Of a stretch of 64,000 nt of DNA, positions 41,963 to 52,018 are shown one piece after another. Origin of the DNA: Flavobacteriaceae bacterium D16 (GTDB lineage Bacteria; Bacteroidota; Bacteroidia; Flavobacteriales; Flavobacteriaceae); assembly GCA_021295155.1 (NCBI GenBank), contig JAJTJC010000036.1, forward strand, positions 248,001 to 312,000. Direction: 5' to 3'. Numbering within the stretch: the stretch's first letter is position 1; the number at the start of each line of letters is the position of its first letter. The notes below the pieces were generated by a model. That model worked only from the letters and a program-made list of their open reading frames with translations, did not search any database and was not told the origin of the DNA. The position numbers were made by a program, and so were the translations under genes.

Positions 41963-43258
41963 TTATTCAATAACCACTACGTAATAGTTCTTTTTACCTC
42001 GTTGCAGGAGAATATACTTGTCATTAATAAGGTCTTTGTCTTCTAGCATATAACCTTCGGAAACCCTTTCTTTATTGACAGAAATGGATTGTTGCTTGAG
42101 TTCCCTTCGAGCTTCCCCGTTAGACTTTAAAAATCCTGTTTTAGCAGAAAGTGCGGCAATCATGTCCAGTCCGGGTGCTAATTCTGATCTGTCAATACGC
42201 GCCTGAGGTACCCCGTCAAAGACTTCCAAAAAGGTCTCCTCATCCAGGTATTTGAGGTCTTCTGAGGTAGATTTTCCAAAAAGAATGGAACTGGCCTTAA
42301 CTGCTTTTTCGAGGTCGTCTTCAGAATGCACAGCAATAGTTACCTCCTCTGCCAGTTTGCGCTGCAAGACCCGGAGATGTAGTGCTTCTTTGTGTTCCTT
42401 AATCAGGTTTTCAATATCCACTTTGCTTAGCAAGGTGAAAATTTTGATGTATTTCTCGGCATCCGCATCCGAGGTATTGAGCCAGTATTGGTAGAATTTG
42501 TATGGTGAGGTGCGGTGTGCATCCAGCCAGATATTTCCACTTTCCGTCTTACCAAACTTTGTGCCATCTGCTTTGGTAATCAAAGGACAAGTCATGGCGT
42601 ATCCTTTTCCTCCGCCAATGCGCCTGATAAGTTCTGTACCTGTAGTAATATTACCCCATTGATCACTGCCTCCCATTTGCAATGTACAGCTGAAGTTTTC
42701 AAAGAGGTAAAGAAAGTCGTATCCCTGAACCAATTGATAAGTAAACTCCGTAAAGGACATCCCCTCTTTGGCATCGGCAGAAAGTCTTTTCTTAACGGAA
42801 TCTTTGGCCATCATATAGTTAACCGTTATGTGTTTGCCCACGTCACGGATAAAGTCTAAAAAGGAAAACTCCTTCATCCAATCGTAGTTGTTGACCAGAA
42901 GTGCGCCGTTATCTGTTGTGCTGTCAAAATCAAGGAAACGCGAAAGCTGCTGTTTAATCGCTTCCTGGTTCATCCTTAGCGTGGTTTCATCCAGCAGGTT
43001 TCTTTCCTGTGATTTGCCTGAAGGGTCTCCTATCATACCCGTAGCCCCGCCAATAAGCGCAATCGGTTTATGACCTGCTAGTTGAAAATGCTTCAGCATC
43101 ATAACCCCTACCAGGTGGCCAATATGAAGTGAATCTGCAGTAGGATCGATCCCTACATAAGCCGATTGCATTCCGCTTAAGAGGTGTTCTTCGGTTCCAG
43201 GCATAACATCGTGCAACATACCGCGCCATTTCAACTCCTGAACAAAATTCTTCACCAT
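41963..43258 (-). CDS. tyrS: Tyrosyl-tRNA synthetase
   Basis: A 431-residue class I synthetase. HIGH-like SLHIGHLVG, tyrosine-binding [11 protein letters not shown] and [11 protein letters not shown], and KFGKTESGN as the KMSKS counterpart. An S4 RNA-binding domain is at the C-terminus. It converges with the LuxE-family gene (10-bp gap) and is divergent from the epimerase gene. Confidence 0.96.
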   Translation of the reverse strand: MVKNFVQELKWRGMLHDVMPGTEEHLLSGMQSAYVGIDPTADSLHIGHLVGVMMLKHFQLAGHKPIALIGGATGMIGDPSGKSQERNLLDETTLRMNQEAIKQQLSRFLDFDSTTDNGALLVNNYDWMKEFSFLDFIRDVGKHITVNYMMAKDSVKKRLSADAKEGMSFTEFTYQLVQGYDFLYLFENFSCTLQMGGSDQWGNITTGTELIRRIGGGKGYAMTCPLITKADGTKFGKTESGNIWLDAHRTSPYKFYQYWLNTSDADAEKYIKIFTLLSKVDIENLIKEHKEALHLRVLQRKLAEEVTIAVHSEDDLEKAVKASSILFGKSTSEDLKYLDEETFLEVFDGVPQARIDRSELAPGLDMIAALSAKTGFLKSNGEARRELKQQSISVNKERVSEGYMLEDKDLINDKYILLQRGKKNYYVVVIE

Positions 43259-43344
43259 GATCTTTGTCTAAATGAATTCGTGCAAAGATAAAAGAATTCC
43301 CTTGCTGACTTCTCAACACTTTAAAATATGTCCGGTCTAATAGG

Positions 43345-43352
43345 TACCTTTG
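43345..43352 (+). promoter_or_regulatory. -7 box giving a probably leaderless transcript
   Basis: TACCTTTG matches TAnnTTTG fully and ends 4 nt before ATG 43357, so transcription would start at or next to the start codon. No good TTG -33 element is visible 19 nt upstream. Confidence 0.55.
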
Positions 43353-43356
43353 ACCT

Positions 43357-44370
43357 ATGATTCTAGTAACGGGCGGTACTGGTCTAGTGGGGGCACACCT
43401 CCTGTTAAAACTAACTCAGGAAGAGGAGCGGGTACGGGCTAACTTTCGATCAAACAGTAATTTGGAAAGGGTCAGAAATTTGTTCATCTCCCAGCATTCG
43501 GAGGGCTCCTCTCTTTTCACCAAAATAGAATGGGTTGAGGCCGATTTGAACAACCTTCCCAAGATGGAAGAAGCATTTGAAGGTATTAGGCGTGTATACC
43601 ACTGTGCAGCACTGATATCCTTTGATCCTCGTGATTTTCGAAAACTGAAACAAATCAATGTAAAGGGTACTGCAAACCTGGTAAACTTATGTCTTGCCTT
43701 TAAGATTGAAAAACTGTGTTATGTCAGTTCAATTGCCGCCTTTTCTCACAATGACGGTAAAACCGCAATTAATGAAGAGAGTGAATGGCTAGGGGCAGCC
43801 AATGTTTATGGTTTGTCTAAATACCTGGCGGAAATGGAGGTGTGGCGTGGCGCTCAGGAAGGGGTTCCCGTAGTAATTGTCAACCCAGGGGTGATTATCG
43901 GACCGGGATTCTGGGGTCAGGGCAGTGGTGCCATCTTCAGGGCCGCAGCAAGAGGTCCAAAATATTTCCTGCCAGGGGGCACGGGTTTTGTAACCGTTAA
44001 TGACACCGTAGAAATCATGAGCAGGCTTATGAACGCTGATATACAGGGTGAACGATATATACTGGTAGACAGAAACCTATCCTTCGAATCCCTAATGCAA
44101 ATGCTTGCGAACGGATTCCAATTGAAAAAACCGGAAAAAAAACTCAAGCACTGGCAACTTGAATTATTGTGGCGCCTGGATTGGATTAGATGTGTTTTTA
44201 CCCGCAGGAAAAGAAAACTCACCCGAAAGCAAGCCAGAGGCTTTAAACATCCGGTATCTTATAGCAATACAAAAATTAAAAATACATTGGATTACGAGTT
44301 TGAAGACCTGGAACAGGTTATAAGCCAATGCTGCAGATTATATAAAGCCGAAGTAGGTATTACTCCTTAG
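43357..44370 (+). CDS. NAD-dependent epimerase/dehydratase family protein
   Basis: A 337-residue extended short-chain dehydrogenase. The Rossmann motif is at the N-terminus (ILVTGGTGLVGAHLL), so the start is secure. The active-site YGLSK (Tyr-x3-Lys) follows SSIAAFS. The C-terminal region is basic and includes a WRLDWIR segment. Relatives include sugar epimerases and dihydroflavonol-4-reductase-like enzymes; substrate unknown. The 3' end overlaps the facing DUF4296 gene by 11 bp. Confidence 0.87.
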   Translation: MILVTGGTGLVGAHLLLKLTQEEERVRANFRSNSNLERVRNLFISQHSEGSSLFTKIEWVEADLNNLPKMEEAFEGIRRVYHCAALISFDPRDFRKLKQINVKGTANLVNLCLAFKIEKLCYVSSIAAFSHNDGKTAINEESEWLGAANVYGLSKYLAEMEVWRGAQEGVPVVIVNPGVIIGPGFWGQGSGAIFRAAARGPKYFLPGGTGFVTVNDTVEIMSRLMNADIQGERYILVDRNLSFESLMQMLANGFQLKKPEKKLKHWQLELLWRLDWIRCVFTRRKRKLTRKQARGFKHPVSYSNTKIKNTLDYEFEDLEQVISQCCRLYKAEVGITP

Positions 44371-44770
44371 TTTTTAAGGGAACACTTTTAGTTGCCTTAT
44401 ACCCGGTAGTGTCTTTTTTAGTTTCCTTTTCCCTTTCTTCCTTGAGGCGTATTCTTTCAGCTTCCAGGCGTTCTTCCACAGCCTCATAGATGGCTTCATA
44501 TTCCAGGGGAATAGCAGCATAGTATAAGTCGCTCTTTACAAATTGTGCGCTGTCTATCTCATACTTCAAATAAATATAGCGCATGGGTTCCACCTGGTTC
44601 TCCTCCATAACATTCGGATCAATGGCTTTACCGGCATTAATCAAGGCCAGGTCTATCAGGATGTCAACCATTTTATCCCGGGCAATAAGGTCCTCTGGCT
44701 TTTCTATTACCTTTTCATTACAGCCAACGACCAGGAAAAGGAGCGAAATTAAATACAGTATTCTTTTCAT
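44360..44770 (-). CDS. DUF4296 lipoprotein
   Basis: A 136-residue lipoprotein (MKRILYLISLLFLVVGC, lipobox VVGC). The helical body with ILIDLALINAGKAID and YLKYEIDSAQFVKSDLYYA matches DUF4296, a family restricted to Bacteroidota and of unknown function. The C-terminus is Glu/Lys-rich. It is directly downstream of the dihydroorotase gene, with no gap, an order I know from other Flavobacteria. Confidence 0.85.
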   Translation of the reverse strand: MKRILYLISLLFLVVGCNEKVIEKPEDLIARDKMVDILIDLALINAGKAIDPNVMEENQVEPMRYIYLKYEIDSAQFVKSDLYYAAIPLEYEAIYEAVEERLEAERIRLKEEREKETKKDTTGYKATKSVPLKTKE

Positions 44771-46105
44771 CTATCTGTCGAAAGTTAATCGCATACCATT
44801 TCTATGATCGGAGTAATTGCCCCTGTCGTATGCCAAATGACCATTAACCCAGGTATGCGTAACCTGAGATTTAAACCGATGTCCTTCAAAGGGTGACCAT
44901 CCACATTTATAGGCTATATTTTCCTTATTCACGGTCCAGGATCCATTCAGGTCTAAGGCAACAAGATCCGCGTAATAACCTTCTCGTATAAAGCCTCGTT
45001 GCTCAATATCGAACAGTTTAGCCGGATTGTGGCACATTTTCTCTACTATCTTTTCCAGGCTTATTACTCCTTCATGGTATTTATCTAACATTGCAGGCAA
45101 GGCATGTTGAACCAGAGGCCCCCCGGAAGGTGCCTTAGTATAAATCTGGTCTTTTTCCTCTAAGGTATGTGGTGCGTGGTCCGTAGCTACTATATCCAGT
45201 CGATCATCCAAGAGTGCCTTCCATAGTTGATCGCGATCTTCGGCAGTTTTTACAGCGGGATTCCATTTGATCAGGGTGCCTTTATCCTTGTAGTCAGCAT
45301 CACTGAACCATAGATGGTGGATACAGACTTCAGCGGTGATCTGTTTTTGTTCCAGGGGGATCTCGTTAGTAAAAAGATCCATTTCTGCAGCGGTAGACAG
45401 GTGAAAAACATGCAAACGTGCACCGGTCTTTTTAGCAAGGGCTATCGCCTTTGAGGAGCTTAGATAACAGGCCTGTGCACTTCGAATGAGCGGATGGAAC
45501 TGAACGGGGATATCATCTCCGTACTGGTGCCGATATCGTTCCAAGTTTTCCCTTATTGTAGTTTCGTCTTCACAGTGGGCGGAAATAACCATTTCTGTAT
45601 TTCGAAATATCCCTTCCAGCACTTGTTCGTCGTCTACCAACATATTCCCAGTTGAAGAACCCAGGAATAGCTTTACTCCCGAACAACTTCTCTTGTCCAG
45701 TCGCTTTAACTCCTCGAGGTTGTCGTTGGTGCCGCCAAACAAAAAGGAATAATTCGCGTAAGAATTCCCTGCTGCCAGGCCAAACTTGGCCTCTAACTTT
45801 TCCAGTGTGGTAGTCTGAGGGTTAGTATTGGGCTGCTCCATATACGAGGTAATACCACCAGCCACTGCAGCCCTGCTTTCTGATGCTATGTCTGCCTTGT
45901 GCGTGAGACCCGGTTCCCGGAAATGTACCTGATCATCAATGATCCCCGGCAGCAAGAGGTTTCCCTGCAAATCGACTACCTCATGGTTTTCAACTGGTAT
46001 TTCCTCATTAATTTTTTCAATCCTTCCGGATTTAATCAGGACATCGCCCTGGAATTGTTTGCCTTCGTTAACAACTAAGGCGTTTTTAATAAGTGTACTA
46101 GCCAT
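44771..46105 (-). CDS. pyrC: Dihydroorotase
   Basis: A 444-residue amidohydrolase of the class I dihydroorotase family, which forms dihydroorotate in pyrimidine synthesis. Metal-site blocks: DQVHFREPG (about 58-66), the carbamylated lysine in GVKLFLGSSTGN, ISAHCED, LHVFHLST, and the catalytic aspartate in VATDHAPHT. The usual first-strand HxH reads Q-V-H. A Bacteroidota-wide variant is likely but I cannot confirm it here. It belongs to a dpm1-pyrC-DUF4296 unit with gaps of 0-2 bp. Confidence 0.92.
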   Translation of the reverse strand: MASTLIKNALVVNEGKQFQGDVLIKSGRIEKINEEIPVENHEVVDLQGNLLLPGIIDDQVHFREPGLTHKADIASESRAAVAGGITSYMEQPNTNPQTTTLEKLEAKFGLAAGNSYANYSFLFGGTNDNLEELKRLDKRSCSGVKLFLGSSTGNMLVDDEQVLEGIFRNTEMVISAHCEDETTIRENLERYRHQYGDDIPVQFHPLIRSAQACYLSSSKAIALAKKTGARLHVFHLSTAAEMDLFTNEIPLEQKQITAEVCIHHLWFSDADYKDKGTLIKWNPAVKTAEDRDQLWKALLDDRLDIVATDHAPHTLEEKDQIYTKAPSGGPLVQHALPAMLDKYHEGVISLEKIVEKMCHNPAKLFDIEQRGFIREGYYADLVALDLNGSWTVNKENIAYKCGWSPFEGHRFKSQVTHTWVNGHLAYDRGNYSDHRNGMRLTFDR

Positions 46106-46107
46106 AT

Positions 46108-46836
46108 CTAAAAACCATTTCTTTTAAAAATGCTCCTTAACTTCATACTTATAACCCCAAAGACAGCTTCCCAGATAATAGTTGAGCTCATTTTGGATTT
46201 CCCTTTTTCACGATCCGTAAAGATGATGGATACTTCTTCAATTTTATAACCCTTTTTGTAGGCACGAAATTTCATTTCGATCTGAAAGGCATACCCAACA
46301 AATTTAACCTTATCCAGGGGTATAGCCTCCAGGACCTCGCGCTTGTAACATATAAATCCCGCAGTAGGATCATGTACCCACATGCCTGTGATCAATTTGA
46401 CATAGAAAGACGCCCCATAAGACAACAAAACACGGTGCAAGGGCCAGTTCACCACATTGACCCCTTTTTTGTAGCGGGAACCAATAGCCGCGTCTGCCCC
46501 ATTGGCACAAGCCCGGTAAAGGCGCAGGAGATCCGAGGGGCGGTGGGAAAAATCGGCATCCATTTCAAAGATATACTGATAATCCCTTTTCAAAGCCCAC
46601 TTAAATCCGTGGATATATGCAACTCCCAATCCTGATTTTTCCTCTCGTTGTTCCAGGTGAAGCCGATTAGGGTATTCGCCCTGTAATCCTATTACCGCCT
46701 CAGCTGTGCCATCCGGCGAATTATCGTCGACTACAAGAATATCAAAGTCCTTTTTTAGGTCAAAAACCGCCTTAATAATCGCCTCAATATTTTCAATTTC
46801 ATTGTAGGTTGGTATGATTACTAAGCTATCCGACAT
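46108..46836 (-). CDS. Polyprenol monophosphomannose synthase-like GT2
   Basis: A 242-residue family 2 glycosyltransferase of the dolichol-phosphate mannosyltransferase type. IPTYNEIENIEAII at the start, VVDDNSPDGTAE, the DxD motif in FEMDADFSHRP, and FTDREKGKSKMS near the end. There is no C-terminal membrane region, so it is the soluble Dpm1-like form. It is divergent from a GT39-type gene that could use its polyprenyl-phosphate sugar; this partnership is inference. Confidence 0.9.
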   Translation of the reverse strand: MSDSLVIIPTYNEIENIEAIIKAVFDLKKDFDILVVDDNSPDGTAEAVIGLQGEYPNRLHLEQREEKSGLGVAYIHGFKWALKRDYQYIFEMDADFSHRPSDLLRLYRACANGADAAIGSRYKKGVNVVNWPLHRVLLSYGASFYVKLITGMWVHDPTAGFICYKREVLEAIPLDKVKFVGYAFQIEMKFRAYKKGYKIEEVSIIFTDREKGKSKMSSTIIWEAVFGVISMKLRSIFKRNGF

Positions 46837-46963
46837 AGGGTTGAATTGATTATAGCAAAAATACTATTTTATAGCATGTACACCGATATTACGGGTATTT
46901 TAGGTTAGTATCGAAACGCATTCGCCCGCTTCTTTGTAATTTTGACGGGAAGATATTGAAAGC

Positions 46964-48628
46964 ATGATATTAAAACTGCCCAGGTTATTTCTTCTTTTGC
47001 TAGGCGCAGTCCTTGTGATCAACTTGATTCAGGCACATCTAACCCCTCTGATATTTGATGAGTCGTACTACTGGTACTATGCCCAAAATATGTCCTGGGG
47101 TTATTTCGATCATCCCCCGATGGTAGCTGGGTTGATCAAGCTGGGGAGTTTGATCTTTGACGGGGAGTTGGGTTTGAGGCTGTTTAGCTGCCTTATGGCG
47201 ATTGGTACGCCAATACTGTTGTGGGATTGTATAACTGCCAGGGAAAAGGCACAATACATTCCGCATTTTTTTGTACTGCTTTTTTCCATGACCCTCATCC
47301 ATGCATACGGTTTTCTCATGCTGCCGGATACCCCGTTGCTTTTCTTTACTGCTTTGTTTCTCTGGATTTACAAAAAATTTCTTTCCAATCCGAGTGTCGG
47401 CATTACCATTGCGCTTGGACTAACCATGGCTGCACTTATGTACAGTAAGTATCATGCTGTTTTGGTTATTCTATTCGTCTTACTTTCCAATCTGCGTCTG
47501 GTCCTAAACCCCAGAGCTTGGTTAGCTGTATTAGTGGCACTTGCTGCATACTCTCCGCATATATTCTGGTTGTATGAAAACGATTTTGTTCCGGTCAAAT
47601 ACCATCTTTTTGAGCGTCCAAACCGGGCTTATGAATTTGGTGATTTTACCCTGGGGTATTTTGTAAATCTCATCGTATTATTCGGCTTAACCTTCCCCTG
47701 GATATATCTGGCACTATTCAGGAGTAAGACCAAAGATCTCTTTACTCGGGCGCTGGTTTTTTTAAGCTATGGGGTGCTGCTTTTCTTTTTGGTATCCAGT
47801 ATGCAAAGAAGAGTGCAAACACAGTGGCTAATTGTAGTTTGCATACCCATGGCATTGCTTGTATTTAACTGGATGCTTCATCATCAGAAGGCTCGCAAAT
47901 GGATTCTCCGGATGGGTGTTTTAAACATAATTGTACTCTTATATTTACGAATAGGTTTGGTACATGCCCCCTTGTTCCCTGTAATCTATGAAACTCACGG
48001 GAATAAAGAATGGGTAAAGGAATTGCAGGAAAAAGCAGGTGATGCTTCCGTAATATTTGAGAATTCCTATCGCAATGCCTCTATGTTCGGATTTTATTCT
48101 GGAACACCTTCCTTTACCCTCAATAACATTATGTTTAGAAAGAATCAGTATTCTATCGATGATTCTGAACAATCATTTCAGGGTAAAAAAGTGGCCTATA
48201 TCAGTCGCTATCGTAAATCAGGGGATTTTAGCTATCAAAATGCCAAGGGAACCACATATTACGGGGTATTTATAGAGAACTTTGAATCTTACAGAAGGTT
48301 AGAGAGTATTGTTGACCCGGGAGGCGACTTTACATTAGACCATGAAATCCCCCTTAAGGTATTTAACCCTTATGATGAGGACATCCCACTGCATAAAATA
48401 AGGTTTGGAATAACTTATCTCAATTCCTATAAACAAGTAGGGCAAACCTCCCCAATAAATGTAAAGAAACTCCAAAAAGATGAGCAGGTATTAAAAGCCC
48501 GTGATACCACCTACTTCGTTTTTAAAAGACCGGCCCCAAAAAGCCCGGATGTCCGGTATTTTAAAATTACCCTTTCTGAAAACGGATTATATTGGGGGCT
48601 TAATGGTAATAACGTAAAGATCGAGTAA
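46964..48628 (+). CDS. GT39/ArnT-like membrane glycosyltransferase
   Basis: A 554-residue membrane protein with about ten helices in the first 330 residues, typical of family 39 glycosyltransferases that take sugars from polyprenyl-phosphate carriers. The acidic residue motif in the first loop is FDESYYWYYAQNMSWGYFDHPPMV. The C-terminal 220 residues are periplasmic. A perfect TAATTTTG -7 box lies at 46937-46944. It overlaps the next gene by one base. Confidence 0.88.
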   Translation: MILKLPRLFLLLLGAVLVINLIQAHLTPLIFDESYYWYYAQNMSWGYFDHPPMVAGLIKLGSLIFDGELGLRLFSCLMAIGTPILLWDCITAREKAQYIPHFFVLLFSMTLIHAYGFLMLPDTPLLFFTALFLWIYKKFLSNPSVGITIALGLTMAALMYSKYHAVLVILFVLLSNLRLVLNPRAWLAVLVALAAYSPHIFWLYENDFVPVKYHLFERPNRAYEFGDFTLGYFVNLIVLFGLTFPWIYLALFRSKTKDLFTRALVFLSYGVLLFFLVSSMQRRVQTQWLIVVCIPMALLVFNWMLHHQKARKWILRMGVLNIIVLLYLRIGLVHAPLFPVIYETHGNKEWVKELQEKAGDASVIFENSYRNASMFGFYSGTPSFTLNNIMFRKNQYSIDDSEQSFQGKKVAYISRYRKSGDFSYQNAKGTTYYGVFIENFESYRRLESIVDPGGDFTLDHEIPLKVFNPYDEDIPLHKIRFGITYLNSYKQVGQTSPINVKKLQKDEQVLKARDTTYFVFKRPAPKSPDVRYFKITLSENGLYWGLNGNNVKIE

Positions 48629-49284
48629 TGGAACCTATTTACAGAACTATTACTTCCCAGGATTGGATAACCTTCGTTATCCTGGCGAGCCTTATTATCC
48701 TGGTGGTTGCAAAACGTTTATTTGCTATACGTTTTTCTAACTTCATTATCCTGCCATTTAACAGCAAATATGTTTTTCTATATAATAAAAAAGATCGCTT
48801 AAGACATGGTTTTCATCTGTTCCTCACTGCTTTTCAGGTCCTGAATATTTCGCTATACCTTTTTTGGATCCTGAATCTGTACGAAGGCAGTGGCAGTAGT
48901 TTGTCTCCCCTGTTCTTTCTGATGATTCTAGGTCTGGTCTTACTATATTTTCTTGTAAAAATCATACTTCAGCTGGGCAATGCCATGGTCTTTGATAATT
49001 ACAGAATCATTTCTGAATTTATCTTCAAAAAGGTTTCTTATTTAAACTACAGCAGTGGAGTAATGTTGGTTGCCAATGTGATCTTTACTTACATAAATCC
49101 TGAAGCCTTAGGTGTGTTTTACATAAGTTTTTTCCTAATTATTTTAATAAATATTGTTGGCTGGGTGAATATGATTAAGAGTCGGCAAAAATTCATTCTT
49201 TCCTACTTTTTCTATTTTATTTTGTACCTTTGCGCTCTCGAAATAAGCCCCTTCGTGATCATTGCACACTATCTAAATGCCTAA
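48628..49284 (+). CDS. DUF4271 membrane protein
   Basis: A 218-residue protein with about six membrane helices, matching the Bacteroidota-specific DUF4271 family; function unknown. ATG 48628 overlaps the stop of the GT39 gene (TAATG), and hemD begins 5 bp after its stop, so the three genes form one operon. Confidence 0.82.
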   Translation: MEPIYRTITSQDWITFVILASLIILVVAKRLFAIRFSNFIILPFNSKYVFLYNKKDRLRHGFHLFLTAFQVLNISLYLFWILNLYEGSGSSLSPLFFLMILGLVLLYFLVKIILQLGNAMVFDNYRIISEFIFKKVSYLNYSSGVMLVANVIFTYINPEALGVFYISFFLIILINIVGWVNMIKSRQKFILSYFFYFILYLCALEISPFVIIAHYLNA

Positions 49285-49289
49285 GGTAA

Positions 49290-50036
49290 ATGAAAGTAAA
49301 GACAATTTTAGTTTCGCAACCAGAACCTAAAATGGAGAATTCTCCCTACTTGCGTCTGATTGAAAAAGAAAAGGTAAAAGTAGATTTCCGACCCTTCATC
49401 CACGTTGAAGGTGTAGATGCGAAAGGAGTTCGTCAACAAAAAATAGACCTCAACGATTATTCTGCCATCGTCCTTACAAGCAGGAATGCAGTTGATCACT
49501 TCTTCCGAATAGCTGAGGAAATGCGTTTTAAAGTGCCGGATACCATGAAATACTTCTGCCAGTCAGAAGCGGTGGCTTATTATCTTCAGAAATACGTGGT
49601 CTACCGAAAGCGTAAGATTTATGTAGGTAAGCGGACTTTCAAAGAATTGATCCCTTTGATCAAGAAATACAAAGATGAACAATTCTTACTGCCTTCTTCC
49701 GATGTGCTTAAAAAGTCCATCCCAAACGCCCTTAATGACCTGGGAGTTAATTGGACACGAGGTATTTTTTACAAAACAGTGATCAGCGATTTGTCAGACC
49801 TCAGAGATGTTTATTACGATGTGCTGGTATTCTTCAGTCCTTCTGGAATTGAATCCCTTTTGAAGAATTTTCCCAATTTTGAACAAAACAACACCCGCAT
49901 AGCCGTGTTTGGAAATTCGACTAAGAAAACGGCTACAGATGCAGGCCTCAGGATCGATATCAAAGCACCCACGCCGGAAACACCATCCATGACGATGGCG
50001 CTACAGAAATACATTACGAGCGTAAATAAAAAGTAA
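49290..50036 (+). CDS. hemD: Uroporphyrinogen-III synthase
   Basis: A 248-residue HemD, which cyclises hydroxymethylbilane in haem synthesis. The family is weakly conserved; visible here are VLTSRNAVDHFFRIAEE, the LLPSSDVLKKSIPNAL block, and VLVFFSPSGIESLLKNFP followed by IAVFGNSTKKTATDAG. The DUF4271-hemD order is common in Flavobacteria. A strong terminator follows. Confidence 0.87.
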   Translation: MKVKTILVSQPEPKMENSPYLRLIEKEKVKVDFRPFIHVEGVDAKGVRQQKIDLNDYSAIVLTSRNAVDHFFRIAEEMRFKVPDTMKYFCQSEAVAYYLQKYVVYRKRKIYVGKRTFKELIPLIKKYKDEQFLLPSSDVLKKSIPNALNDLGVNWTRGIFYKTVISDLSDLRDVYYDVLVFFSPSGIESLLKNFPNFEQNNTRIAVFGNSTKKTATDAGLRIDIKAPTPETPSMTMALQKYITSVNKK

Positions 50037-50041
50037 TTTCA

Positions 50042-50069
50042 AACCCCGGCTCCAACCGGGGTTTTTTTT
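50042..50069 (+). terminator. Terminator of the GT39-DUF4271-hemD operon
   Basis: An 8-bp stem (AACCCCGG with CCGGGGTT, loop of six) and eight T. Confidence 0.93.
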
Positions 50070-50094
50070 GCTCCACTTAAATCAGAGTTATCTG

Positions 50095-50493
50095 TTAATC
50101 CCCCTGGGAAGTCCTAGACTTGATAACCCCAAATCCCAAAAGTCCCCAGGCTGAGATCAATAACAACCCGCCTATTGGAGTGATAAACCCTATTGCTTTG
50201 AAATCAAATCCCGTGAGCTCATTGGTGGCAAGAAAATAAATGGAAAATGAAAAAAGCACTACACCCATGGTTGTAAGGTAGGTTACCCTTTTTCGGTAAT
50301 TTGGTGGTATTGATCTGAGCTGTGAAACGATCAATAATAACAGGGCATGGTACATTTGATATTTCACTCCGGTTTCAAAAGTATCTAGCTGAGAATCAGA
50401 TAAAACAGCCTCAAGTCCATGTGCCCCGAAAGCACCCAGGACAATAGCGGTAACTCCGAATACAATTCCAATTATACAAGTAGTTTTGTTCAT
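50095..50493 (-). CDS. DUF423 membrane protein
   Basis: A 132-residue protein with four helices. GVTAIVLGAFGAHGLE and TGVKYQMYHALLLL are the DUF423 signature. Function unknown across bacteria. Confidence 0.87.
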   Translation of the reverse strand: MNKTTCIIGIVFGVTAIVLGAFGAHGLEAVLSDSQLDTFETGVKYQMYHALLLLIVSQLRSIPPNYRKRVTYLTTMGVVLFSFSIYFLATNELTGFDFKAIGFITPIGGLLLISAWGLLGFGVIKSRTSQGD

Positions 50494-50577
50494 AACTTAA
50501 AGGGTAAGTTTTCTTATAAATATGACAATTTGATACCTTAGCTTAGGTAGTCAAAGATAATCACAGTTACACATACA

Positions 50578-51948
50578 ATGAGAAAAATACTGGTCATCGG
50601 GGCAGGCAAATCCACTGCCTATTTGATGAATTATTTCCTTGAAAAATCAGGCCCAGAACAATTACAACTCCAGGTAGCAGATTTAAATCCGGAAAATGTA
50701 CCCTACAAAGTAAGGTCTCATCCTTCGTGCACGGTAATCCCTCTTGACATACTGGACAGTTCCCAGCGCGCTAGCTGTATACAAGAAGCAGATATTGTAA
50801 TCTCGATGCTTCCAGCGCGATTTCATATAATGGTAGCCGAAGATTGCCTGAATTTTGGAAAAAATCTGGTGACCGCATCATATATCAGCAAGGAAATCCG
50901 AGCGCTGGATCCATCGGTCAAGGAAAAAGGCCTGATATTCATGAATGAAATTGGTCTGGATCCTGGTATAGATCACATGAGTGCCATGAAAATCATTGAC
51001 AGCATTCGTGAACAAGGAGGTAAGATGTTGCTGTTCGAATCTTTTACAGGAGGATTGGTGGCTCCGGAGAGCGACAACAACCTTTGGAATTATAAATTTA
51101 CCTGGAACCCCAGAAATGTTGTTCTTGCTGGCCAGGGCGGAGCAGCCAAGTTTATTCAGGAGGGAACCTATAAATACGTTCCATACCACAAACTATTCAG
51201 ACGGACCGAATTTCTGGATATTCCCGGATATGGGAGGTTTGAAGCCTATCCTAACCGCGATTCCCTGAATTACCGGGAGGATTATGGCCTGAAAGATGTT
51301 TTGACCTTATACCGTGGCACTATGAGGCGTGTAGGATTTTCAAAAGCCTGGAACATGTTTGTGCAACTGGGAATGACAGATGATCAGTATGTTTTGGAAA
51401 ATTCAGAGGGTATGTCTTACCGGGAATTTACCAACCTGTTCCTTCCCTATTCTCCCACGGACTCAGTTGAATTGAAGTTGCGGCACTACCTGAAAATTGA
51501 CCAGGACGATATCATGTGGGAAAAACTGATTGAACTTGACCTCTTCAATCCCAATAAATTCTTCAACCTGAAGAGTGCTACTCCTGCAAAATTATTACAG
51601 AAAATACTGGAAGATAAATGGACCTTGAACGAAGATGAAAAGGACATGATTGTTATGTATCACAAATTTGGTTTTAAACTGAATGGAGTGAAAAAGCAGA
51701 TCGATGCCAATATGGTAGTCATTGGCGAAGACCGAATGTACACTGCTATGGCCAAAACGGTTGGACTTCCTGTTGCTATGGCTACATTGGCAATCCTGAA
51801 TGGTCAGGTCAAAACCCCGGGGGTACAGATTCCGATACATAAGGAAGTCTATGAACCTATATTGAAAGAATTAGTTTCCTATGATGTCGTATTCCAGGAA
51901 TATGAAGTGCCCTATTTGGGGTATAATCCAGACTCTGTAGCTAGTTAA
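50578..51948 (+). CDS. Saccharopine dehydrogenase family protein
   Basis: A 456-residue oxidoreductase with an N-terminal Rossmann domain (KILVIGAGKSTAYLMNYFL) and the catalytic-fold domain with NEIGLDPGIDHMSAMKIID. It resembles the saccharopine dehydrogenase (glutamate-forming) domain, which releases 2-aminoadipate semialdehyde in lysine catabolism. No lysine-ketoglutarate reductase is adjacent, so lysine use is likely but unproven. An Lrp-type regulator follows on the same strand. Confidence 0.88.
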   Translation: MRKILVIGAGKSTAYLMNYFLEKSGPEQLQLQVADLNPENVPYKVRSHPSCTVIPLDILDSSQRASCIQEADIVISMLPARFHIMVAEDCLNFGKNLVTASYISKEIRALDPSVKEKGLIFMNEIGLDPGIDHMSAMKIIDSIREQGGKMLLFESFTGGLVAPESDNNLWNYKFTWNPRNVVLAGQGGAAKFIQEGTYKYVPYHKLFRRTEFLDIPGYGRFEAYPNRDSLNYREDYGLKDVLTLYRGTMRRVGFSKAWNMFVQLGMTDDQYVLENSEGMSYREFTNLFLPYSPTDSVELKLRHYLKIDQDDIMWEKLIELDLFNPNKFFNLKSATPAKLLQKILEDKWTLNEDEKDMIVMYHKFGFKLNGVKKQIDANMVVIGEDRMYTAMAKTVGLPVAMATLAILNGQVKTPGVQIPIHKEVYEPILKELVSYDVVFQEYEVPYLGYNPDSVAS

Positions 51949-52018
51949 CATTTGTTATTAAAATAGTATATTACGCTTATCATTAAGATCAAAATCCCCT
52001 CATTAGCCTAACACATTA

